DNA of 64,000 nucleotides from Planctomycetota bacterium. GTDB taxonomy: Bacteria > Planctomycetota > PLA2 > JAEUHO01. Both the position numbers and the translations under genes were made by a program. Shown one piece after another: positions 26,268 through 35,463 of this stretch (positions are counted from its first letter, which is position 1; every line of letters begins with the position of its first letter). The notes beneath the pieces were generated by a model that saw only the letters and a list, made by a program, of their open reading frames with translations, did no database searches and was not told where the DNA came from. The DNA lies in contig JANQJW010000023.1 of NCBI GenBank assembly GCA_028281445.1, positions 99,175 through 163,174 on the forward strand. Reading direction: 5' to 3'.

Positions 26268-28112
26268 ATGTGCCGACTCTTGATCTTGATTGCCTTGGTG
26301 TTCGCACCGTCGTCTCTCTTGGCGAACGAGGACGCGTCGTCCACTCCGCAAGAGCTGGTTGATGGACTCATGCGGGAAGTCGAGGAGCTCCGGGGCCTCA
26401 AGTTCAAGAGGCCGGTGCCCGTAGTGTCCGTCGATCCCGGCAAGGTCATGTCCAGCACCGGTGCGACGTCGGGCATGGCGCCGCCGCGAGAAGCCATGGA
26501 GGCGATGCTTGTTTCCTCCGTCGTTGGCCTGTTTCCGCGCCAGATGGCTGAGAGCATGGTTGGTCAATCTGGTGAACTGCGTCTTCAGCTCCCTGGAATG
26601 GGCTCGCCACCGGGCGGTCCCAAGGGACCTCCCCCCGGCGCCCCGCCTGGTGCTACCCCCGGGGGGGCTGGCATAGGCGGACCCGGTATGGGTGGACCCG
26701 GTGGCGGCATGGGGGGCGTGTATCAGGATCGAGGTGGCAAGAGGATCGTGTTGTTCTCGCCGCCTGGTGCCAAGTTGAGCCGACGAATCCTGACGCATGA
26801 GTTGACGCACGCCCTGGACGATCAGCACCACGATCTGTCTCGCTTTCGGGAGTCAATGATCGGATCGGACCGCGCCCTGGCACTGCAGGCGATCGTTGAG
26901 GGAAGTGCTGTTTCCGTCGAACTCGACTGGGTCGTGCGAAGTCGGTCAGACGGCAAGATGGCGTCAGCAGCTGACGATCCCAGCTTCCCGCCTTTCGGCG
27001 GGTATCTCCCTCCGGACGGCACCTTCCGCGCGCCACCGGGCGTTGGTGGTGGTGTGCCCGGGGGTGCTGGCGGCATGCCGCCGGGCGCCACCATGATGGT
27101 CTTCCCCTATGCATACGGCTTCGAGTTCGTGGCTGCCCTCAGGAAGAGGGGAATTGCCCGCAGTGAGATGTTCACGCGGCCGCCGCTGTCCACCGAGCAG
27201 ATCATGCATCCGGAGAAGTGGCTGGCTGAGGACCCCGATTCGCCGGTCCGCGTAGTGCTCTCCGGCCTTGAGTCCGCTCTTCATGCGGGCGGCTCGAAGA
27301 CCATCGGACAAGCGACCATCGGCGAGTTCGGCATCCTGTCGTTGTTACGCGCTGCAAAGGTCGAAGACGCCGAGGCCTCTGCCGCGGGCTGGGACGGCGA
27401 TTCAGCAATCGTAACGTTTGGCAACGGAAAGCTGGGTCTCGTGTGGTTGACGGAATGGGACTCTGAGGCCGATGCCAGGGAATTCGAGACGGCGGCGCCT
27501 GCGTACCTCGAGAGAGTGCTGGGCGTCGATTTCGAGATCGCACGAGAGCGAGTGATTCGAGTCGGAACGAGTGTAGTCGTCGTGACAGGCAGTGCGTCTC
27601 GAATGACCGCGGCACTGCGGAAGAGTCTGGATGTCGCAGGGGGGCTGACGTGCACAGAAGACCAGTGGCAGCCGCGCGCGGCCTGCCTTCCCCCGGAGCT
27701 GTCGGCGTCTGGGGGATTCAGGAGCTCTCACCTCGGTGTCGAGATTGAGCCGCTTCCCTCCGGTTGGCGCTTGGACACCGACGGACACTGGGGCCCAGAC
27801 GTGCCCGTGCGATTCCTCACGGGCACTGGCGAAACCGTCGTCCTGACAAGGTTGGCTGATGGCGACCAGCCGTTGACTCCTCTCTTCATGAAGCACACGA
27901 AGTCGGTAAGAAGCATCGCTTCGACTTGGAAAGCGCCGACGACGAGCGGACTTCGGATTGAGTTCGAGACGCGCGGCTCATTGGTGAGTCAGTGGTTGTA
28001 TCGATCTTCGAGCGCGGCCGTTCTGGCCTCGATCGAGGTACCTACCGATCGCCCCTGGAGTGCTGTGGAGAAGCGCGTTGCCGAGCTGAAGCGTCTGCTG
28101 TCCATCGAGTAG
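26268..28112 (+). CDS. Exported zinc metalloprotease-like protein (HELTH motif)
   Basis: 614 aa with a signal peptide (residues 1-19). HELTH at 177-181 in RRILTHELTHALDDQH is a gluzincin-type zinc site, and the downstream VEGSAVSVELDWV may supply the Glu ligand. Before it lies a Gly/Pro/Met-rich linker at about 108-150, and a second Gly-rich stretch follows the zinc site. The last 250 residues lack recognised motifs but are beta-rich. It is likely a periplasmic or secreted peptidase; the substrate is unknown. The gene is second in the exported-protein run. Confidence 0.75.
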   Translation: MCRLLILIALVFAPSSLLANEDASSTPQELVDGLMREVEELRGLKFKRPVPVVSVDPGKVMSSTGATSGMAPPREAMEAMLVSSVVGLFPRQMAESMVGQSGELRLQLPGMGSPPGGPKGPPPGAPPGATPGGAGIGGPGMGGPGGGMGGVYQDRGGKRIVLFSPPGAKLSRRILTHELTHALDDQHHDLSRFRESMIGSDRALALQAIVEGSAVSVELDWVVRSRSDGKMASAADDPSFPPFGGYLPPDGTFRAPPGVGGGVPGGAGGMPPGATMMVFPYAYGFEFVAALRKRGIARSEMFTRPPLSTEQIMHPEKWLAEDPDSPVRVVLSGLESALHAGGSKTIGQATIGEFGILSLLRAAKVEDAEASAAGWDGDSAIVTFGNGKLGLVWLTEWDSEADAREFETAAPAYLERVLGVDFEIARERVIRVGTSVVVVTGSASRMTAALRKSLDVAGGLTCTEDQWQPRAACLPPELSASGGFRSSHLGVEIEPLPSGWRLDTDGHWGPDVPVRFLTGTGETVVLTRLADGDQPLTPLFMKHTKSVRSIASTWKAPTTSGLRIEFETRGSLVSQWLYRSSSAAVLASIEVPTDRPWSAVEKRVAELKRLLSIE

Positions 28113-28166
28113 CCAAGTCGTGAGTGGATGACGTCGTGGGGCGGCGAAATCGGCTAGGAGAATCCG

Positions 28167-29486
28167 GTGAGAGTTTCGTTGTTGGCGCTTGTGCTCTGGA
28201 TCGTCCTCTGGAGCGCCGACGCCACCTACACAAAAGCCGTTGCCGACAAGGGCGATAAGGTCAAGCATGCGGGTCCCGATAAGGAGTTGGTCGAGCGAAT
28301 CAACAAGGCGATCGACTCGGGCGTACAGTGGCTGGTCAAACGGCAGAAGAAAGACGGCAGCTTCGGTCACGAGCAAGTGCCGATGGGAGGCGGGCAACGG
28401 CCGGTCGACTACTCCTTCGGTGAAACGGCGCTAGCGACGCTTACGCTCGCGCACTGCGGTCATGGACCGAAGAGCCCCGCGGTCAAGAAGGCGCTCTCGT
28501 GGCTGCGCAAGAACCACGCGTCGGCCATGACAGGGGACTTCGCCTTGAAGGCGAGTTCGTACGCGTTGTCCATTTATGTGCTTGCACTGCACGAGCTCTA
28601 CCGCGGATCCGTGCCCAAGGGACAAGCGCGCATCCCAGCAGCCGCAAAGAAGGCCATGCGGAAGGTCGTGAAGTGGATGCTGGCAAAGCGAGAGAGCGAT
28701 GGGCTGTTTCGCTATCCAGGAGCGCTTCCAACGCCTCCAGGCGTTCCCCCGGTACCGGGCGAACCCAATGCCTACGGACCGCAGGATCTGTCGGCGACCC
28801 AGTACGTGATCCTCGCCTTGCTGGCGGCAACGCAGTGCGGCGTGTCGGTCAATGCGCGAACGGTCAAGAGCATGGCCAGGGCACTTCTCAAGTGGCAGGG
28901 GGAGTCCGGTCCCTCGGTACGCAGGATGCTCGATCCGCCCGATCCAGGTCCGGGAGGTCGATACGCGCCATCTGATGGGGGCGCGACGGATGAAGCCAGG
29001 GGATTCCCCTATACACCTGGTGGTCAGCCGAGTGGGTCGATGACGGCGGCCGGTCTGTCGTCGGTACTGGCGGTCAAGTCGATGCTCGTCGATCTCAAGC
29101 AAGTCGACGCAGAGATGCGAGCGTCCTTGGATCGCTCGATCTGGGACGCGATCGCATGGCTGAGCGCCAACTACGACATCTCCAGCAACCCCCGTGTCGG
29201 ACCTCAGTGGCACTACTACTACCTGTACGGCCTCGAACGCGCGTGTGTTCTTGCCGAGAGGAGGTTCCTCGGCACGAACGAGTGGTACGTCCACGGGGCC
29301 AGGTTGCTGGTCGACCAACAGTCGCGACGGGGGAATTGGTCAACCGATGCTCCCGTGATGGGGGCGCCGGCGACTGCGCGGAACCTGTGGGATACGTGTT
29401 TCGCTCTGCTCTTCCTGACTCGAGCGAGCCTGAAATCCAATACGCCGCTGCTTCCGCAGCCGGTAACTACGCCCAGGCAGAAGTGA
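28167..29486 (+). CDS. Exported protein with terpenoid-cyclase/prenyltransferase-like alpha-barrel
   Basis: 439 aa, with a GTG start six bases after AGGAG and an N-terminal signal peptide. Repeats typical of the squalene cyclase/prenyltransferase alpha/alpha fold are visible: AIDSGVQWLVKRQKKDGSFG at about 49-68, SFGETALATLTLAHCG, ALSWLRKNHA, and near the end GARLLVDQQSRRGNW, followed by NLWDTCFALLFLTRA. Proteins of this type in Planctomycetota are common and are usually not cyclases; they lack the DxDD catalytic motif, as this one does. A structural or binding role at the cell surface is likely. Confidence 0.75.
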   Translation: MRVSLLALVLWIVLWSADATYTKAVADKGDKVKHAGPDKELVERINKAIDSGVQWLVKRQKKDGSFGHEQVPMGGGQRPVDYSFGETALATLTLAHCGHGPKSPAVKKALSWLRKNHASAMTGDFALKASSYALSIYVLALHELYRGSVPKGQARIPAAAKKAMRKVVKWMLAKRESDGLFRYPGALPTPPGVPPVPGEPNAYGPQDLSATQYVILALLAATQCGVSVNARTVKSMARALLKWQGESGPSVRRMLDPPDPGPGGRYAPSDGGATDEARGFPYTPGGQPSGSMTAAGLSSVLAVKSMLVDLKQVDAEMRASLDRSIWDAIAWLSANYDISSNPRVGPQWHYYYLYGLERACVLAERRFLGTNEWYVHGARLLVDQQSRRGNWSTDAPVMGAPATARNLWDTCFALLFLTRASLKSNTPLLPQPVTTPRQK

Positions 29487-29521
29487 CTGTCCAACCAGCG
29501 CCAAATGGAGGTGCCATCCTC

Positions 29522-31219
29522 ATGTCATGCTCGAGCCCCGGTGTTCTGTTTTCGGGCCTGCACCAGCGAAGTGGAGATCAAGCGCGAAGGCGACTAGGGT
29601 CGCTGGTCCTTGTGCTATTGGCGGCGTGCTGCGCAGTATTGTCATCCGCCGCCAGTGCAGAGGGTGACGACTTCGAGCGCGTTCACTCGCAGTATCTTGA
29701 CTACGTTCGGCGACCCTCGATGTTCATGAGAGTTCGTGGACGTATGAAGCTCGCGGTCACGGGCGATGAGCGAGCGTTAGCGGCATTGATCAAGGGCTAT
29801 GGAGCCTCTGCTCAGCCCGAGCGGTATCTCTTGGCAGCGCTGTGTGCAAAGCACTTTCCGGGCCCTCGGCACTCTCTGGCATTCGCAGCCTGGCGGCGAG
29901 CCTATAAGAAGCCGCGCAACGCATGGCTTTGGTACTGCACCTATCGCACTGACGTCGAGTGCGGCGAAACTGACGTGGCCGTGTCGAGCGCTCGCGAGTC
30001 AGACCAGTTGTTCTTGCGCGCCGCTGTCTTGGCAGCTCTCGCAGATGGAGGGAGCGAGCGCGCCATCGAGATCGCACTAGAGGCGCTCAAACGAGTGCCT
30101 TCGCGAGAGCCCGACAAAACCGTGTGCATTCAGAGTTGTGCCAGGACGGCTGCGCGGCTGCGCGATCATGTGGGCGACGAGACCTATCAGCGACTGCTGG
30201 ATTCGCTCTTGCACCATCTGGAAGCCAAAGCCACAGCACATGCGTCTCGCCTGACCATCGCCAGGGCCCTCTCTCGCGTTGTCGGGACCCGCGACGTCCA
30301 CCTGAGCGCAGACCTGTGGCGCAGGGAGCTTCGAGGTGCCGAGTCGGCCCGAGGCCCGGAAGAACCCGAGCGGTACGCGCGCGAGAGGCCGGAGTTCATC
30401 GGGCTTCGGGGATCCGGCAAGCGAATTGCCTATGTCGTCGATGCGTCAGATTCGATGCTGAAGCCGCTCACAGGCGCGGAGCGAGACGACTTCCGCAAGC
30501 GAGAGCCTGTCGTCACCGGCCAGAAGGGTGATGCGAAGAAAAGGCGCGGGAAGAGTCCCGGGCTCGACTGGTCGAAGATCAAGACTCGCTTCGATGCTGC
30601 GCGCCAGTGCGTAAAGCTGTCGATCGCAAGGCTGCCGGCGGACGCGCAGGTTGTCGTTGTTCTGTTCGGAACAGAGGCGACGCTGCTGAAGTCTACGCCG
30701 GGGCTCGTGGACGTGTCGCGGTCGAGGATCAAGCGGATCTTCGCCGAGCTAGATGAAGTGTCGCCAACCTACTCTGCCCGAGTTGGCGAATCCGTGCTGC
30801 GCGGCTACACGAACCTACATGGCGGACTACGTCGCGCGTTCCAAGCCGTGCGCAAGAAGACGGTGTCGTCACCGGCCTACGTGAGTTCCAAGGCGATCCG
30901 TGACGGCTGCGACACGCTGTTCGTCTTGTCGGACGGGCAGCCAACTTGGGATGATTGGGCGGAGTGGGACGTTCCCGATCCCATCGATAGGGCCGGAGAT
31001 CCGGAGCGGGGTGTTCCCGGCCCGAAGCATGTCCAGAAGCTCCACTTTGCGGGAGCGTTCCACTTTCTTGGGCCGCTCGTGGATGACGTTGATCGGCTCA
31101 ACCTGTTCCGGAGCGTAGAGATCAACTGTGTGGGGATCGGGGAGGCCAATTTCCAGTTGCTCCAGAATCTCAGTCGAAGAGGCAGCGGGCACTTCGCCGC
31201 CATCGGGCGCGATGGGTAA
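29522..31219 (+). CDS. Exported VWA-domain protein
   Basis: 565 aa. The ATG at 29522 opens a frame with a hydrophobic export signal at about residues 27-48 (LGSLVLVLLAACCAVLSSAA). After a helical region of about 270 residues comes a von Willebrand factor A domain. Its metal-ion site reads VVDASDSM (DxSxS), with later strands VVVVLFGTEATLL and DTLFVLSDGQPTW. A charged loop rich in Lys and Arg sits between the first motif and the next helix. VWA domains bind protein partners through a metal ion. The gene starts 36 bases after the cyclase-like gene; the same pairing occurs in other planctomycete operons. Confidence 0.78.
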   Translation: MSCSSPGVLFSGLHQRSGDQARRRLGSLVLVLLAACCAVLSSAASAEGDDFERVHSQYLDYVRRPSMFMRVRGRMKLAVTGDERALAALIKGYGASAQPERYLLAALCAKHFPGPRHSLAFAAWRRAYKKPRNAWLWYCTYRTDVECGETDVAVSSARESDQLFLRAAVLAALADGGSERAIEIALEALKRVPSREPDKTVCIQSCARTAARLRDHVGDETYQRLLDSLLHHLEAKATAHASRLTIARALSRVVGTRDVHLSADLWRRELRGAESARGPEEPERYARERPEFIGLRGSGKRIAYVVDASDSMLKPLTGAERDDFRKREPVVTGQKGDAKKRRGKSPGLDWSKIKTRFDAARQCVKLSIARLPADAQVVVVLFGTEATLLKSTPGLVDVSRSRIKRIFAELDEVSPTYSARVGESVLRGYTNLHGGLRRAFQAVRKKTVSSPAYVSSKAIRDGCDTLFVLSDGQPTWDDWAEWDVPDPIDRAGDPERGVPGPKHVQKLHFAGAFHFLGPLVDDVDRLNLFRSVEINCVGIGEANFQLLQNLSRRGSGHFAAIGRDG

Positions 31220-31293
31220 CACCCGCTCGGCTTTGAACCGGCACGCCGCGTCGCGCCGAAAGTAGAAGGGGAGGCATTCGAAAGGGTTCGACC

Positions 31294-31584
31294 ATGAGAG
31301 TCATTGCCGTGTCCGCCTTGGTGCTGACGTGTTGCCTCGCAATCAGCGAGTCAGCTCCTGAGAAGGGTGCTCAAGCTGGCAGCGTGCTCTCTGTCAACAA
31401 GGACAAGAAGGTGTGCGTAGTCAGCATGGGATCGGACGACGGAGTCTCCGCCGGAACCGTGCTGTCGGCACCGCGGACTGGGACCTCTCTCGAAGTCACT
31501 CGAGCGACCGCGACACTGTGCGTTGCACGATTCGATGGAACCGCCGACGTGAGGCGTGGAGACAAGGTTCATCTGCCGGAGTAG
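31294..31584 (+). CDS. Small exported beta-rich protein (96 aa)
   Basis: A signal peptide (residues 1-20) is followed by a compact beta domain with Gly turns: AGSVLSVNKDKKVCVVSMGSDDGVSAGTVLS. This resembles small single-domain modules that precede or follow coiled coils in planctomycete envelope proteins. There are no catalytic residues. It lies 74 bases after the VWA gene and 20 before a CPR-repeat gene, in the same run. Confidence 0.6.
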   Translation: MRVIAVSALVLTCCLAISESAPEKGAQAGSVLSVNKDKKVCVVSMGSDDGVSAGTVLSAPRTGTSLEVTRATATLCVARFDGTADVRRGDKVHLPE

Positions 31585-31604
31585 CGGACCGAGAACTCAC
31601 TTTG

Positions 31605-34271
31605 ATGAGTCCCAGCAAGCGGCGAGCATGGTGGTGTCTAGCAGCCGTTTTTCCGTGCGCGGTCGCGGTCGTCGTCATGTCCCAGTGGGTCGACCGGAGA
31701 GATGGTGCCTTGGACGGCGACCTAGTCGTCTCTGGCTCGGGCGCCGATCCCCAATTGCACGGAATCGGCACCTCGGTAGGCAACGAGCCCGCGGATGCAC
31801 GCCAGAGCGGCGGAGGGCCCGGGCAGATCCGGGGGCAAGTGCTCTCTCGCCGCACGCTTGTGCCGGTTCGTGGCGCTCGTGTGCGCGTTTATTTGCGCCT
31901 CGAGGGCCTGGGCAGAGGTCGTGACATTGACCCTGTGTCTTCCTGCAGTTCCGACCGTAACGGACGGTTCGAGCTCCCGGGACTAGCCACGGGTACCTAT
32001 GACCTTGAGGTTTCCCACACGCTCTTCGCTAGACTCGACCAGCAGATAGTCTCACTCCCGGCGAGCGCGGCCACTCAGGATGTAGGTGCGCTCCTGCTCG
32101 CATCGCCTCGCTCCGTGGAGGGCACGGTTCGCGGTCGTGCCGGCCTCCCGGTCTCGGACGCTCAAGTCGTTCTAGGACGGCACGAACGAACTCTCCCGTT
32201 CGCAGCATCCTCCATGCCCTTGTCGATTGCGAAGAGCAGCCGGACGAAGACGGACGAACGCGGGCGTTTCGCCTTCGCCCGACTAGATGCCGGACACTAC
32301 AGAGTGCTGATCCTGAGCCCCAGCTACGCCAGCAGATCGGACCACGTCTTCGTGCCGAGCGAGGGAAAGGCCACGATCTCTGTTCAGCTGTCTCCCGCTA
32401 CGCTACTCGGAGGGCAAGTTGTCGACGAGCGCGGTCGCTCGGTGGACAACGCCACTCTGTCCGTGACCTTGCTAGAGCCCCGATCGCTTGGAACGGAGTC
32501 CTTCCCAAGCTCGGCGCATCGCTGGTCTACCATCGCCACAGACTCGACCGGCGCTTGGCTCGTTGACAACCTGCCGGACCTTCCAAACCTCACAGTTGCT
32601 ATACACGTTCGACATCCTGACTACCGTCCGCTCGACACGACAGATGTCATCTCTGGCAAGACAGACCACGTCCTTCGGCTTGTAGCAAAGCAGAGAGTTG
32701 AGGGACTGGACATCTTCGGATTCGTGTCAGATGCCATCCGCTCGCCTCTCACGGGTGTGTCAGGAGTCGTCAGAGTGCTAGGATCTTCGGATGGCACCGC
32801 GAGAGTAGCCACGCAGTCGGGTCAATTCGTTCTGCGAAACGTGGCTCTCGGCCGGCAGCGCGTGCGAGTGGCAATGAACGGATACCTGCCGACTACTCTG
32901 GCGGTGGAAGTGTCACGAGACCTCGGATCTCTTCACGTCCGTGTACAGCGCGGCATGACGATCGTCGGGACCGTCCTTGATGCCCACACTCGGAAGCCCA
33001 TAGCGGGCGCCCGTGTCATGCGCGCCGGCGAGCGGCCCGGAGTTGCGACGGACGAGAGAGGAAGATACGAACTGGGAGGGTTCGAGGCGGGAGCCCACTT
33101 CTCGGATCTCAGCGTTACCGCGAGCGGCTACTTTCCGTTGCTGGTCTCCTACGACGCGCCGCCGCGGACGACGACCCTACGTCAGGAACACGCACTCGTT
33201 TCTGTTCGCGATGGTGCCGTCGTAAGGGGGGTCGCGCGCTTGCCGGGCGGTGACCCAGCGGCAGGAGCTGAGCTCGAGCTGATCGTGCGCCAGCAACACT
33301 CCGAGTTCGTGGAACGCCGGAGCGGACGCGCCGGTGTCGACGGCGCGTTCTCGCTGTCTCCTGTGCGGCCGCTAGATGCGACCAAGACAGTCAGCTTGCA
33401 CGTACGTCACGCTGGCGCGGCGCCGCTCCGACTCGAGTGGACTGGTGCCGATACCCTGCTGCCCCTCGACCTTGAGATGGTGGACGGAAGAACGCTCTCT
33501 GGTCTTGCGGTCGACGAACATGGCGGGCCCATTGCGGGCGCCGTCGTGTCTGTGCTCGAAGGACACCATCGGGCTTCCCACTTCGCGGTGTCCGATCACC
33601 CTGTCATGGCAACCACCCGTACCGGCGTCGACGGTCGCTTCGTGTTGCATGACATCGGGGCCGGAGCGTGCACGCTGTTGGCGTGGTCCACGACTCACCA
33701 CTGGGCAGGATCGGAGGAGGCGGACTTGGTCGGACGACCCGTCCCGTCCGGATCGGCTGACGTGAAGTCGATCACCGTGAACCTACGGACGGGTGTGATC
33801 GTACGAGGCAGTGTCCATCAGTCCGACGGAGGCCCGGCGAGTGGCCTCTACCTGAAGGCAACGTCCTCGCCGATCATCATTCGGACACGACACGATGGCT
33901 CATTCGAGACGCCTCCTCTGTTTGGAACGCAGGTACGACTCCAGTTCTGCGACCGCTTTCTCTCAGGCGAACTGGACAACGTGGAGACGATCCCCAGTCC
34001 GGTACGACTGATTGCCGTTCCTGCAGGCGTTGTCAGAGGGCGCGTAGTCGGTGCCGATGGAACTGCGATCAACGGAGTACAAGTCTCCTTGCGTGGTAGC
34101 GCTGCTCGAGCGAGACGAACTACGTCCGCGTTCGGCGGAGCGTTTCAGTTCGAACGAGTACGGCCAGGGAGTGTCGAAGTCGAAGTCGGTGGCCAAACTC
34201 TGCGTGGCATTGTCGTCGAAGCGGACAAGGTCACCCAGATCGAGGACTTCGCGGTCGACAGCCGCCGCTGA
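31605..34271 (+). CDS. Membrane-anchored CPR-repeat protein
   Basis: 888 aa. The ATG at 31605 is followed by a short basic stretch and a hydrophobic helix at about residues 9-26. CPR-type beta-sandwich units then repeat to the end, with openings such as GQVLSRRTLVPVRGARVRV, GQVVDERGRSVDNATLSVTL, GTVLDAHTRKPIAGARVM, GLAVDEHGGPIAGAVVSVL and GRVVGADGTAINGVQVSLRG. No enzymatic motif is apparent. It closely resembles in design the proteins at 22225 and the sigma-factor ectodomain. It is the last gene of the run and converges on a leftward lipoprotein gene 13 bases away. Confidence 0.8.
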   Translation: MSPSKRRAWWCLAAVFPCAVAVVVMSQWVDRRDGALDGDLVVSGSGADPQLHGIGTSVGNEPADARQSGGGPGQIRGQVLSRRTLVPVRGARVRVYLRLEGLGRGRDIDPVSSCSSDRNGRFELPGLATGTYDLEVSHTLFARLDQQIVSLPASAATQDVGALLLASPRSVEGTVRGRAGLPVSDAQVVLGRHERTLPFAASSMPLSIAKSSRTKTDERGRFAFARLDAGHYRVLILSPSYASRSDHVFVPSEGKATISVQLSPATLLGGQVVDERGRSVDNATLSVTLLEPRSLGTESFPSSAHRWSTIATDSTGAWLVDNLPDLPNLTVAIHVRHPDYRPLDTTDVISGKTDHVLRLVAKQRVEGLDIFGFVSDAIRSPLTGVSGVVRVLGSSDGTARVATQSGQFVLRNVALGRQRVRVAMNGYLPTTLAVEVSRDLGSLHVRVQRGMTIVGTVLDAHTRKPIAGARVMRAGERPGVATDERGRYELGGFEAGAHFSDLSVTASGYFPLLVSYDAPPRTTTLRQEHALVSVRDGAVVRGVARLPGGDPAAGAELELIVRQQHSEFVERRSGRAGVDGAFSLSPVRPLDATKTVSLHVRHAGAAPLRLEWTGADTLLPLDLEMVDGRTLSGLAVDEHGGPIAGAVVSVLEGHHRASHFAVSDHPVMATTRTGVDGRFVLHDIGAGACTLLAWSTTHHWAGSEEADLVGRPVPSGSADVKSITVNLRTGVIVRGSVHQSDGGPASGLYLKATSSPIIIRTRHDGSFETPPLFGTQVRLQFCDRFLSGELDNVETIPSPVRLIAVPAGVVRGRVVGADGTAINGVQVSLRGSAARARRTTSAFGGAFQFERVRPGSVEVEVGGQTLRGIVVEADKVTQIEDFAVDSRR

Positions 34272-34284
34272 CGGGTGAGCCGGG

Positions 34285-34938
34285 CTACCGTACGTACTCG
34301 ATCTCTAGTTCGGGCGGCGCCGCATCGAATCCGAACTCGTTCGCCGTGTGGAAGGACACGCGGTCCAGGAAGGTCGGAGCCGAGGAGGCGGGCGGTCGCA
34401 GCATGAGTCGGAACATGCAGCTCTGCAGGCCGAGATCGAGTGCGCGCTGGACCGCGACGCGAACCTCCAGGGACCTCATGCCGAGTTCGGCATCGCTGGA
34501 GAGCGGGTCCACCAGGCTCATCAGCGGCCCACTGCTGTAGTCTCCGGCTGAGAGATCGTCACCTCCGTCGATCAGGTCTACGACAACGCCTCCATCTTCG
34601 AGAAAGGGCAGGCCTCCGACCTGCGTCTGCTCCACGCGCAGGACAGCCGAGTCGACGTCGGCATCACGGGGTATGGAAGAGACATCGAATCCCACGAAGC
34701 CGCGACTCTGCAGTGGGGGGCTGGACAGCTGCGTGTCCGACGCGACTGCCGCTCCCAGTGCCACCCTTCCGTTACGAGTTATTGACCCGTGCATGCCGAG
34801 TATCGGCGGGGCAAGAACCACGATACTCTCGGTCCGACCGCCGTCTTGCCTGGTTTCAGCGGCAGACCCGCAGGATCCCACTACCAGGCCGACTACGAGC
34901 GCAACAACGGGCCTCAGGGCATTCAAGAACGACTCCAT
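34285..34938 (-). CDS. Lipoprotein with DNRLRE-like domain
   Basis: 217 aa. The ATG at 34938 sits eight bases after GGAGG. The signal peptide ends near GSCGS (Cys23), giving a lipid anchor. The central part reads like a DNRLRE beta-sandwich: FVGFDVSSIPRDADVDSAVLRVEQ, where the 'simple fold' hallmark is FD-x-SSIP. It ends in LEIEYVR. DNRLRE domains are carbohydrate-surface or adhesive modules. The gene lies 34 bases from a smaller upstream relative that shares its ribosome-binding region, start and end. Confidence 0.7.
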   Translation of the reverse strand: MESFLNALRPVVALVVGLVVGSCGSAAETRQDGGRTESIVVLAPPILGMHGSITRNGRVALGAAVASDTQLSSPPLQSRGFVGFDVSSIPRDADVDSAVLRVEQTQVGGLPFLEDGGVVVDLIDGGDDLSAGDYSSGPLMSLVDPLSSDAELGMRSLEVRVAVQRALDLGLQSCMFRLMLRPPASSAPTFLDRVSFHTANEFGFDAAPPELEIEYVR

Positions 34939-34972
34939 TGGACGATCCTCCGGCGCGGCTGCCTGTCCGGTG

Positions 34973-35230
34973 CTAGCGGATGTATCTGATCTCGAGTTCA
35001 AGCGGCTGTATGCCAGGTTCGACGGTGCCATGCATGCCGTCCACCGAGGCGCCAAAGACCAATGAGCTCAGGCCCTCCGGCTCTGGTTGGACCACGGGGT
35101 TGCTGTCGTTCGCGTCGGAGTGGTCGTTCGCGTTGGGTCTGATCCTGACCGACGACCCGCAAGCGGCGGGAGCAAGGCTCAGCGCGAGCATCGCCGCCAG
35201 GACGGCGAGCCCTCCTAGCAGCGACTCCAC
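34973..35230 (-). CDS. Short lipoprotein, apparent internal-deletion paralogue of its neighbour
   Basis: 85 aa. The GTG at 35230 was chosen because its context, GGAGGTGCGTCCGGTGGAGTC, mirrors the neighbour's start (GGAGGATCGTCCAATGGAGTC). The protein begins MESLLGGLAVL, has a lipobox near AAC (about residue 24), and shares GMHG and the last residues (LEIRYIR versus LEIEYVR) with the neighbour, but lacks the DNRLRE core of about 120 residues. It could be a functioning small lipoprotein or a decaying duplicate. Confidence 0.6.
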   Translation of the reverse strand: MESLLGGLAVLAAMLALSLAPAACGSSVRIRPNANDHSDANDSNPVVQPEPEGLSSLVFGASVDGMHGTVEPGIQPLELEIRYIR

Positions 35231-35463
35231 CGGACGCACCTCCTCTGCAGATACCTACGGGAATTCGGAGCCGTGCCTGCGGCTGGTTCATCGTCCTTGC
35301 AGCGACGTAAGGATGTGACGAGCTCTCTGGAAGACTTTTTGGGGCCCCTTCATGCTGTAGTCCGCCAGAGACCCTGATATGGTTGAGCGCGAAGAGGGCG
35401 TTCATTCAACACTACTGACGGCGGCAGAGTCTGGACCACTGCGGCAGGTCTAGGAGGCGAGAC

